DNA from: Limivivens sp034101475
GTDB lineage: Bacteria; Bacillota; Clostridia; Lachnospirales; Lachnospiraceae
DNA: 18,396 nt
Direction: 5' to 3'
Assembly (NCBI GenBank): GCA_034101475.1
Contig: JAXEJQ010000016.1
Coordinates: 1 to 18,396 of the forward strand
Shown here: positions 7,099-13,030 of the stretch, piece after piece
Layout of the letters: each line of letters opens with the position of its first letter
How positions within the stretch are numbered: the first letter of the stretch is position 1
Notes under the pieces: generated by a model
Seen by the model: the letters and a program-made list of their open reading frames with translations, nothing else
Databases searched by the model: none
What the model was told of the DNA's origin: nothing
Program-made: the position numbers and the translations under genes

Positions 7099-8628
7099 TT
7101 GAACATCAGTCAGAGAGTCATTAAGATGAAACTGGAGGAGTGGGGATATCAGGTTTCCGGACGTCAGCCCGGCAAGGGCATGTATCTGGCCAGACCTGCT
7201 TTCTACGTGGATGCGGATCAGGTGCCGGAGTCCTATGTCTACCTCCTTCCGGATCAGGAGAGTCTCCCCAGGAGAACGGGAACCCCGAAAATGCTGTTTG
7301 TTACCGGGATGGATCAGGAAATTCCGGAGGAGGCCGCTTACGGGGTTATCCAGATTGAAGAGACCATGACCGTCTATGAACGCATGAATCTGATCCAGAA
7401 GGTTTTTGATTTTTATAATCACTGGGAAGAAACACTTCGTATGGCTCTGGAAGAGGAGATCAGTCTGCAGGCGCTTCTGGATGAAAGCACGGAAATCTTC
7501 GGAAATCCTCTGACTATCAGTTCCGCAGACTTTTTTCTCCTGGCTTATTCCAGCATTATGGAGGAGAAGGAAGAGCTGCGGGAGTTGCTGGAACCCAATA
7601 ACCTGTTTGAATACTGTACCGCCTTCAAGCAGGACGAGGAATACAACCGGGCGAGGAATTACCATCATGCCTTTTATTACCCGGAATACATCACCGGGTA
7701 CCGGAATCTTTGTGTGAATATTTTCGACCATGGAATCTATACCTATCGGATTGCCATTCCGGAAGCCTGTGACTGTTTCCGGCCTGGTATGCAGGAGCTT
7801 CTGGAGTACATGGCCGGATTTGTGGAAAAAATTCTGAGGCACAGCTCCCGAACCGATACGGATCAGGTGAATACCCTTCCTCATATCCTGGAAAGCGCTC
7901 TGAGCGGGAGCGGTCTCCCAGCGGAGCAGATTACCCAGAAGCTGATGGGATTTGGATGGAATCCGGAGCACAGCTACGTCTGCCTGGACTTTCAGACAGC
8001 CATGCTGGATCAGCAGAATATGACGGTGAATTTTATCTGCCGTCATATAGAATCCCTGATTTCCCATGCCTGCGCCTTCCAGCACCAGGAGGACATTGTG
8101 GTTTTCGTGAACCTGACCCGGTTTGGAGGTACCACGGAGGATGTTTACCGTAAAATTATCCTTTTTCTGCGGGACAGCTTTTTAAAAATGGGAATCAGCA
8201 GAAGCTTCAGCGGTTTTCAGGAGCTTCCCTATTATTACCGGCAGGCTCAGACGGCACTGGAAACCGGGAACCGGTGCCATCCCTACCAATGGGCCCATTC
8301 TTTTGAGGATACGGCAGTTTTTTACATGCTTCACAACGCTCCCGGAGACTTTCCGGCGAAAATCTGCTGTTCAGAGAAGCTTCTGAAGCTTTACGAATAT
8401 GACAAAGAACATCAGACGGAGCTTTTCCGGACTCTGAAGGTCTATCTGGAAAATAACGAAAACGCGGTACAGTCGGCCAGAGAGCTGTTTATCCACCGGA
8501 GTACTTTTCTGTACCGCCTGGACCGAATCCGGGAGATGACGGGAATGGACCTTTCCAACAAGGACCAGAGACTCTATTATCTGATGAGCTACCGGATTCT
8601 GGAGCTGCTGAATGCGGCACAGGTGTGA
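7099..8628 (+). CDS. PucR/CdaR-type transcriptional regulator
   Basis: About 509 aa. The C-terminus carries the PucR-type helix-turn-helix (residues about 450-505), with YLENNENAVQSARELFIHRSTFLYRLDRIREMTG. Before it lies a middle domain resembling the degenerate GGDEF-like region of this family (VCLDFQ...EDIVVFVNLTRFG...GISRSFSGFQELPYYYRQAQTAL). The N-terminal ~200 residues should be the sensor part. The start is uncertain: GTG 7087 would lie only about 8 bases from the predicted transcript start, while TTG 7099 has AAAGGTGG (7083-7090) suitably upstream; ATG 7126 is also possible. It is transcribed away from the two corrinoid genes and is the natural candidate to control them in response to a methyl donor. 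The effector cannot be told from the sequence. Confidence 0.88.
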   Translation: MNISQRVIKMKLEEWGYQVSGRQPGKGMYLARPAFYVDADQVPESYVYLLPDQESLPRRTGTPKMLFVTGMDQEIPEEAAYGVIQIEETMTVYERMNLIQKVFDFYNHWEETLRMALEEEISLQALLDESTEIFGNPLTISSADFFLLAYSSIMEEKEELRELLEPNNLFEYCTAFKQDEEYNRARNYHHAFYYPEYITGYRNLCVNIFDHGIYTYRIAIPEACDCFRPGMQELLEYMAGFVEKILRHSSRTDTDQVNTLPHILESALSGSGLPAEQITQKLMGFGWNPEHSYVCLDFQTAMLDQQNMTVNFICRHIESLISHACAFQHQEDIVVFVNLTRFGGTTEDVYRKIILFLRDSFLKMGISRSFSGFQELPYYYRQAQTALETGNRCHPYQWAHSFEDTAVFYMLHNAPGDFPAKICCSEKLLKLYEYDKEHQTELFRTLKVYLENNENAVQSARELFIHRSTFLYRLDRIREMTGMDLSNKDQRLYYLMSYRILELLNAAQV

Positions 8629-8961
8629 AGGGGCGGGGGAAATGAGGATCTGCGGAAGGTTTCCGGGATTTCGGAAATTGGATGCAGTGGATCGATCGGA
8701 TGGAGGGCAGCAGCAGGATTTCCTGCAAAAATCTTCCAATTGTCTGCGTTTGAAATCTCTGCCTGCAGCCCTCCTGTCATTTCTGTACATCCAGACATCC
8801 GTTCCGAAAGCCCGGATAAGTTCCACAGGCAGGAATACAAACCGGTAAGTCCCTGTTATGAGCCAGCAGCCATTTTTTGCAGAAAAGGGAATACAGTGCA
8901 ACGGATAAGTTCTGAATAGTAACAGCGTAATCACAGTTTCTTTGAGCTATAAAAATGGGAA
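8629..8961 (+). other. Gene-free 333-bp stretch with several complementary segments
   Basis: I see no supportable gene on either strand. There are pairings: AATTGGA (about 8676) with TCCAATT (about 8736), GGAGGGC (about 8703) with GCCCTCC (about 8767), and a tight GCAGGA-TT-TCCTGC hairpin (about 8712-8725). A copy of a short dispersed repeat starts at 8858. No T-tract terminator for the regulator was found. The stretch may be a structured RNA or simply decayed sequence. Confidence 0.4.
8858..8886 (+). repeat. Copy A of a 29-base dispersed repeat
   Basis: This segment, beginning ATGAGCCAGCAGCC, matches 11048-11076 at 26 of 29 positions with no gaps (differences at 8864, 8878 and 8880). The two copies flank the riboswitch and spoIVA. 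Similarity fades on the right and ends abruptly on the left. Confidence 0.6.
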
Positions 8962-8989
8962 TTGACATTGAATGAAAATGTGCTATAAT
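8962..8989 (+). promoter_or_regulatory. Consensus sigma-A promoter of the riboswitch RNA
   Basis: TTGACA (8962-8967), 16-base spacer, TATAAT (8984-8989), with an extended TGC just before the -10. Both hexamers are perfect. RNA should start near 8996, about 17 bases before the riboswitch P1 stem. Confidence 0.88.
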
Positions 8990-9012
8990 AGCTCTTGTGT
9001 AATTCATATTGC

Positions 9013-9181
9013 CATGTCAAGTGCAGCATGTGAAAATATGCTGAAGAGGGAATCAGGTGTGAATCCTGAGCGATCCGGTCACTGTATTCGGCGAGTGTGG
9101 CTCATAATCCATTGCATACCCAAATTGTGAGAAGGAGAGTCGACGCGTTTGAGCTGTAAGTCAGGAAACCTGCTTGATGTG
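9013..9181 (+). promoter_or_regulatory. Cobalamin (adenosylcobalamin-type) riboswitch aptamer
   Basis: The conserved core is present in order: GAGGGAATCAGGTGTGAATCC (positions 9046-9065, 20-plus bases; key GGGAA, GGTG, AATCC), then CCGGTCACTGTA (9075-9086), a variable region, and AAGTCAGGAAACCTGC (9158-9173), the B12-box-like segment. Stem P1 closes the domain: CATGTCAAG (9013-9021) pairs with CTTGATGTG (9173-9181), nine pairs including two G-U. P2 is CAGCAT (9024-9029) with ATGCTG (9038-9043). It is on the + strand downstream of its own promoter. The usual regulated gene (transport or cobalamin synthesis) does not follow; the next gene is spoIVA, beyond a terminator. Confidence 0.93.
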
Positions 9182-9339
9182 TGAGATGAGCTTCCGAAGA
9201 AAGCGAAACATCCCAAACGAACAGACGTGTTCGTGTCAGGTGTCTGCAGGGTAGCGGGCATATTTTATTTGACCTTCTATGCATCTCAAAGCATATGAAC
9301 ATACACAAAAACATACCTCCTTCTGAAACAGGAATTCCG

Positions 9340-9421
9340 CAGCCTGTTTTCGAAACCGGAAAACAGCCGGGCAGCTTCCCCGCTTCCGCATATTCGGGGC
9401 GCTGCTGACAGGCTGTTTTTT
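9340..9421 (+). terminator. Intrinsic terminator with competing hairpins, downstream of the riboswitch
   Basis: AACAGCC (9362-9368) pairs with GGCTGTT (9411-9417). Inside, GCAGC (9371-9375) pairs with GCTGC (9401-9405), and CCCCG (9378-9382) with CGGGG (9395-9399). T run 9416-9421. Just upstream, CTGTTTTC (9344-9351) can pair with GAAAACAG (9359-9366), and CAGCCTGT (9340-9347) with ACAGGCTG (9408-9415). Both use terminator arms, so they are possible anti-terminators. It ends the riboswitch RNA at about 425 nt. Confidence 0.82.
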
Positions 9422-9452
9422 GGTTGTCATTCCGGGGCTTGAAAAGATCCAT

Positions 9453-9481
9453 GTATAAGAGGCTTCCTTCCGGCATATACT
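9453..9481 (+). promoter_or_regulatory. Predicted sigma-E promoter of spoIVA
   Basis: GTATAAG (9453-9459), 14-base spacer, CATATACT (9474-9481), close to the sigma-E -10 consensus CATACAAT. spoIVA is sigma-E dependent in Bacillus subtilis, which supports this reading. An inverted repeat TATACT/AGTATA (9476-9481 with 9487-9492) overlaps the -10. Confidence 0.72.
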
Positions 9482-9509
9482 CTACCAGTATAGTGAGGGA
9501 GGATTTTTG

Positions 9510-10979
9510 ATGGAAGAATTTAATCTCTATAAAGATATCAGCGCCAGGACAAAGGGAGAAATCTTCCTTGGGGTAGTGGGGCCGGTTCGAACGGGAAAAT
9601 CCACATTTGTCCGCAGGTTTATGGAGCAGATGGTTCTGCCGAATATGAAAGATCATGAAAAGGAGATTGCCAGAGATGAACTCCCGGTGAGTGGAAAGGG
9701 AAAGACCATCACGACCATGGAACCGAAATTTGTTCCGAAAGAAGCTGCTGCCATTTCATTGGGAGAAGGGCTGAGCGCCAAAATCCGACTGGTGGACTGC
9801 GTGGGTTTTGTGGCAAACGGTGCAGTCGGCACGGATGAGGACAGCCAGATCCGGATGGTGAAAACACCCTGGTCTTCCGAAGAAATACCCTTTGCAAAGG
9901 CCGCCCAGATTGGAACGGAAAAGGTGATTCGGGATCATTCCACGGCGGGGCTGCTGATAACCTGTGACGGTACTTTCGGAGAGCTTCCCAGGTCCGCCTT
10001 TGAAGAGCCGGAAAAGCGGGCAGTAGAAGAACTGCGAAAAACCGGGAAACCCTTTCTCATTCTGGTGAATTCTGAAAGGCCCTTTGGAGAGGAAGCCAAG
10101 AAAACAGTCGCTTATGTCGAACGTACATATCAGGCGGCTGCCATGGCAGTCAATTGCGATCAGCTCCGCTCAGAGGATATCTTTCATATTCTGGAAAAGC
10201 TGCTCTATGAATTTCCCTTATGCAGAATCGATTTTTATCTGCCCGGCTGGATCGAGACACTGGAAGACGGCCATCCCATTAAAAAGGCCATGCTGGAGGA
10301 AATCGAAGGGCTGATGAAAAATATGGGAAAAATCCGGGATGTAAAAAAAGAAACGGTTCGACTGAGCAATTCTTATGTAAAAAATACAAGGCTGGAGCAG
10401 ATCGCTCTGGACAAGGGCAGTGCATCGGTGAATGTGGAAGTGGATGACAGCTATTACTATGAGATGCTGAGCAGTCTTACCGGGACTCAGGTGCAGAGTG
10501 AATACCATCTGATTGCCATGCTTCAGGATCTGGTACAGAAGAAGCAGGCTTACGAAAAGGTTGAAAATGCGGTTCAGGCGGTCCGGCAGGCAGGATATGG
10601 CGTAATTATGCCGGAGCTGGAGGAAATCACACTGGAGGAGCCTGTGCTGATTCATCAGGGAAACAAGTACGGCGTCAAAATCCGGGCGGCAAGTCCTTCC
10701 ATCCATCTGATCCGGGCAGATATTGTTACAGAGATTGCTCCCATTGTGGGCAGTGAACAGCAGGCCAAAGATCTGATCAGTTATATCAATGTTAACAGCA
10801 GTCAGGCGGAAGGCATCTGGGAAACGAATATTTTCGGGAAATCCATCCGGCAGCTTGTAGACGACGGAATCCGGACCCGCCTGTCCAGTATTGGTGAAGA
10901 AAGTCAGCAAAAGCTTCAGGATACCATGAAACGAATTGTGAACGAATCAAAGGGCAGTCTGATCTGCATTATTATATGA
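9510..10979 (+). CDS. spoIVA: Stage IV sporulation protein A, spore coat morphogenetic ATPase
   Basis: 489 aa, about the size of the Bacillus protein (492 aa). SpoIVA is made in the mother cell, hydrolyses ATP and polymerises on the forespore surface as the basement layer of the coat; it is also needed for cortex formation. The Walker A motif GPVRTGKST is at residues 24-32 (K30). VDCVGFVANGAVGTDED follows as the expected G3-like region, and the conserved C-terminus GSLICIII is intact. ATG 9510 follows GGGAGGA with a suitable spacer; the TTG just before it is less likely. A sigma-E-like promoter lies 30-60 bases upstream. Beyond that promoter is an orphan cobalamin riboswitch and its terminator, so read-through control is formally possible. 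The stop codon overlaps the left end of a repeat-rich segment. Confidence 0.98.
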   Translation: MEEFNLYKDISARTKGEIFLGVVGPVRTGKSTFVRRFMEQMVLPNMKDHEKEIARDELPVSGKGKTITTMEPKFVPKEAAAISLGEGLSAKIRLVDCVGFVANGAVGTDEDSQIRMVKTPWSSEEIPFAKAAQIGTEKVIRDHSTAGLLITCDGTFGELPRSAFEEPEKRAVEELRKTGKPFLILVNSERPFGEEAKKTVAYVERTYQAAAMAVNCDQLRSEDIFHILEKLLYEFPLCRIDFYLPGWIETLEDGHPIKKAMLEEIEGLMKNMGKIRDVKKETVRLSNSYVKNTRLEQIALDKGSASVNVEVDDSYYYEMLSSLTGTQVQSEYHLIAMLQDLVQKKQAYEKVENAVQAVRQAGYGVIMPELEEITLEEPVLIHQGNKYGVKIRAASPSIHLIRADIVTEIAPIVGSEQQAKDLISYINVNSSQAEGIWETNIFGKSIRQLVDDGIRTRLSSIGEESQQKLQDTMKRIVNESKGSLICIII

Positions 10980-11009
10980 GCCAAGGGCCAAATGGACATG
11001 AAAATCCGT
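10980..11009 (+). repeat. 30-bp direct repeat, copy 1
   Basis: Thirty bases beginning GCCAAGGGCCAAATGG are repeated exactly at 11155-11184. This copy begins one base after the spoIVA stop and forms the left half of the long hairpin at 10985-11040. Confidence 0.85.
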
Positions 11010-11040
11010 GCTTGCAGGGATTTTCATGTCTATGGGGCCC
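10985..11040 (+). repeat. Long hairpin after spoIVA
   Basis: GACATGAAAATCC (10995-11007) and GGATTTTCATGTC (11018-11030) form a perfect 13-bp stem with a 10-base loop. GGGCC/GGCCC (10985-10989 with 11036-11040) extend it. No T tract follows, so it is not a classic intrinsic terminator, though it could protect or end the spoIVA message. Confidence 0.7.
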
Positions 11041-11047
11041 GCAAACC

Positions 11048-11076
11048 ATGAGCAAGCAGCCATTTTTCGAAGAAAA
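11048..11076 (+). repeat. Copy B of a 29-base dispersed repeat
   Basis: Matches 8858-8886 at 26 of 29 positions, same orientation, no gaps. It lies inside the inverted-repeat-bounded segment after spoIVA. Confidence 0.6.
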
Positions 11077-11154
11077 ATGAGCGAATTGCGAATGGTTACG
11101 TCGATTTTGGAAGTGCGTAGCACGGAGAAATCGACAGAAGGCTCATATAAAAAA

Positions 11155-11184
11155 GCCAAGGGCCAAATGGACATGAAAATCCGT
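11155..11184 (+). repeat. 30-bp direct repeat, copy 2
   Basis: Exact copy of 10980-11009, 175 bases downstream. Here the 3' half of the hairpin is missing: the sequence changes after the shared CCGT and runs into the AACCGGCCGGTT palindromes. Confidence 0.85.
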
Positions 11185-11187
11185 TCA

Positions 11188-11230
11188 AACCGGCCGGTTT
11201 TCTGTGAAAAATTCAGAAAACCGGCCGGTT
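11188..11230 (+). promoter_or_regulatory. 17-bp perfect inverted repeat made of two AACCGGCCGGTT palindromes
   Basis: AACCGGCCGGTTTTCTG (11188-11204), nine-base loop, CAGAAAACCGGCCGGTT (11214-11230). Each arm contains the 12-bp self-complementary AACCGGCCGGTT. It ends 25 bases before the -35 of the wall-protein promoter, whose spacer contains the related AACCGGTT (11262-11269). No T run follows, so a protein-binding site is more likely than a terminator. Confidence 0.6.
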
Positions 11231-11254
11231 GGCATACTTTGACGAAACAATGAT

Positions 11255-11283
11255 TTGACAAAACCGGTTGTTGGGTTTATAAT
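11255..11283 (+). promoter_or_regulatory. Sigma-A promoter of the wall-binding protein gene
   Basis: TTGACA (11255-11260), 17-base spacer, TATAAT (11278-11283). Both hexamers are perfect. The predicted leader is about 110 bases and contains a GTTAATA/TATTAAC inverted repeat near 11297-11322. Confidence 0.85.
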
Positions 11284-11400
11284 AAGTTCAGCGTGTTAAT
11301 AAAATCGTAATAAATATTAACAAAGCACTAAGAAACATAGCTGACAGAGTTGAAGAAAACGAAAACGTTTCGGATTCAAAGAGAAGAAAAAGGAGTTCTT

Positions 11401-12831
11401 ATGAAGAAATATGTAAACAGTTTGTTTCTGATGTTTGCGGCAGTTTTATTATTCTGCACCCCACTGAAAGCGGATGCTGCTTCATGGAAGCAGAACGTGG
11501 ACGGAAGCTGGAGCTATTACGATGATGCCGGGAAGATGCTGAAAAAGCGCTGGGTTGGTGACTACTACATCGGCAAGGACGGCAAAGTAGTCACGAACCG
11601 CTGGATCGATGGATATTTCGTTGGAGAGGACGGAAAGTACATACCGAATTTTCAGGGCGGGTGGCAGCAGATCGGCGGTAAATGGTATTATTATTCCAAG
11701 TCCGGTAAAAAAGCTGTGGGCTGGATTACCGTAGAGGGAAAAAAGTATTATCTGGATTCCACCGGGGCCAGAGTGGTACAGTGGCAGGAGATTGACGGAG
11801 CACGTTATTATTTCCATAAGACAAAGGGCTACATGATGACCGGCATGTGCAAGCTTCAGGGGACTTATTATTATTTTAATAAGAAAACCGGCAAGCAGGT
11901 GTTTGGCTGGTTCAAATCCTCGAATAACCGGGTCTATTATTTTGATCCGGATACCGGTGCACGTACCAAGTACTGGAGAGAAATCGATGGGACAACCTAT
12001 TGGTTTAACCGGTTGGGTGTGATGCAGAAGGGTTGGCGAACCATCAGCGGTTCCCAGTATTACTTTGATCAGAATACCGGTGAGGTTCTGACCGGTTTCC
12101 AGAGTATTGACGGAAAACAGTATTACTTCGATGAAACCGGTAAGATGCAGAAGAACACGACGATACAGGTAAATGAAAAGACTTACAGTATCGACAGTTC
12201 CGGTGTCTGCACCGAACAGACTTATGAGGGGATTTCCGTATCCAACGAGATGCTGTTCTTCACCGTCTATGAGTCCGGTGAGCCGGCCAGCTCCCTGCTG
12301 GGATATGCCCAGACAGGCGGAGATTCCGGAAATGCCTGCGGAAAGTATCAGTTTGATTACCGTTATTCGCTGCTTCCGTTTATCAAGTATTGCTACTCCG
12401 CGGACAAAGTTGCTTTCAAGGAGTTTAAGACCTTCGCGAAATACACCGATTCTCAGAAGGGGCTGCTTCAGGGCAATTCAAAGCTGTACAGTGCCTGGAA
12501 GAAGATCTATCGGCGAAATCCGCAGCTGTTCAAGGCATATCAGGATTCTTTCGCCAAGAAAGAATACTACGACGTAACAGAGCGTTATCTGATTAACCTG
12601 TTTAACATCAGTCTGGCAGGCCGGCCTGATGTGGTAAAGGGAGCGGTTTTCAGCTACGCCATTCAGCACGGTTCCTACACTGCAGCCCTTGCAGTCAAGA
12701 ATGCAGGAATCAAGAACAGTACATCGAATAAACAGTTTATCACGAAGCTGTACAAGTATCGTATCAGTCAGTATCCGTATTATAAGTCACGCTATACCAG
12801 CGAAAAAAATGCGGCATTGAGGCTTCTGTAA
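11401..12831 (+). CDS. Secreted choline/cell-wall-binding repeat protein with putative lysozyme-like C-terminal domain
   Basis: 476 aa. The start is ATG 11401, with AAGGAG a few bases upstream; it opens a clear signal peptide MKKYVNSLFLMFAAVLLFC...ADAA, with cleavage expected near residue 25. Residues about 26-275 are tandem wall-binding repeats of the W-x-x-x-x-G-x-x-Y-Y-F/Y type (for example GWQQIGGKWYYYSKSGKKAVGW, ARYYFHKTKGYMMTG, SQYYFDQNTGEVLTG). The C-terminal ~190 residues contain VYESGEPASS (E291) followed by GGDSGNACGKYQFD (306-319), which resembles the E...GDxGG.S.G.YQF pattern of lysozyme/chitosanase-like peptidoglycan hydrolases in Clostridia. Wall hydrolysis is therefore likely but not proved. 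It has its own promoter and terminator, so it is a single-gene unit. Confidence 0.85.
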   Translation: MKKYVNSLFLMFAAVLLFCTPLKADAASWKQNVDGSWSYYDDAGKMLKKRWVGDYYIGKDGKVVTNRWIDGYFVGEDGKYIPNFQGGWQQIGGKWYYYSKSGKKAVGWITVEGKKYYLDSTGARVVQWQEIDGARYYFHKTKGYMMTGMCKLQGTYYYFNKKTGKQVFGWFKSSNNRVYYFDPDTGARTKYWREIDGTTYWFNRLGVMQKGWRTISGSQYYFDQNTGEVLTGFQSIDGKQYYFDETGKMQKNTTIQVNEKTYSIDSSGVCTEQTYEGISVSNEMLFFTVYESGEPASSLLGYAQTGGDSGNACGKYQFDYRYSLLPFIKYCYSADKVAFKEFKTFAKYTDSQKGLLQGNSKLYSAWKKIYRRNPQLFKAYQDSFAKKEYYDVTERYLINLFNISLAGRPDVVKGAVFSYAIQHGSYTAALAVKNAGIKNSTSNKQFITKLYKYRISQYPYYKSRYTSEKNAALRLL

Positions 12832-12845
12832 AACAAAAGATCTTC

Positions 12846-12879
12846 AAAGAATGGGTGAGTGATCATCCATTCTTTTTTT
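12846..12879 (+). terminator. Intrinsic terminator after the wall-binding protein
   Basis: AAAGAATGG (12846-12854) and CCATTCTTT (12867-12875) form a 9-bp stem; the T run goes on to 12879. It starts 14 bases after the stop codon. Confidence 0.93.
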
Positions 12880-12946
12880 GTGAAGGGAAAGGGAACGGGT
12901 TTTTCCATCGCAGAAGCCACTGGCAGGTTCATTTGCCGGGCAGCTC

Positions 12947-13000
12947 TTGACATTAAATTGTGAAAAAATTATAATAAACGAAGTGATGATCAGAGATCAC
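12947..13000 (+). promoter_or_regulatory. Sigma-A promoter of the cobalamin operon, with an inverted repeat at the start site
   Basis: TTGACA (12947-12952), 17-base spacer, TATAAT (12970-12975). GTGAT (12983-12987) and ATCAC (12996-13000) form an inverted repeat around the expected start site and could be an operator. No cobalamin riboswitch elements were found in the leader before cobT. Confidence 0.8.
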
Positions 13001-13030
13001 GGGAATTTGTGAACAAAGGAGAAAAAAACA

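Larger units (their letters stand above)
10972..11150 (+). repeat. 179-bp segment bounded by 10-bp inverted repeats, after spoIVA
   Basis: TTATATGAGC (10972-10981, overlapping the spoIVA stop) is the exact reverse complement of GCTCATATAA (11141-11150). Between them are three hairpins: the 13-bp stem at 10995-11030, CATTTTT/AAAAATG (11061-11079) and GTCGATTT/AAATCGAC (11100-11134, with an inner GTGC/GCAC). There is no transposase gene. It may be a non-autonomous mobile or palindromic repeat unit. Confidence 0.5.

Noticed and set aside
7066..8085. 339-codon minus-strand frame opposite the PucR-type regulator
   Set aside because: It is a shadow of the regulator gene with no recognisable domain; the plus-strand protein has a clear family match and promoter.
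9102..9314. Minus-strand reading frame over the riboswitch with an AGAAGGAGGT-like site (complement of 9315-9324)
   Set aside because: The ribosome-like site either touches the first ATG or is 12 bases from the next, the protein is low-complexity and unlike any family, and the opposite strand carries a well-formed riboswitch that explains the conservation expected there.
9187..9409. Short plus-strand frames between riboswitch and terminator (22, 15 and 37 codons)
   Set aside because: None has a ribosome site, none resembles a known leader peptide, and the longest runs through the terminator stem.
12915..12945. GCCACTGGCAGG-like bases before cobT as a second cobalamin riboswitch
   Set aside because: Only a short stretch resembles the aptamer; the GGGAA...GGTG core and the B12-box segment are absent, and it lies upstream of the promoter.
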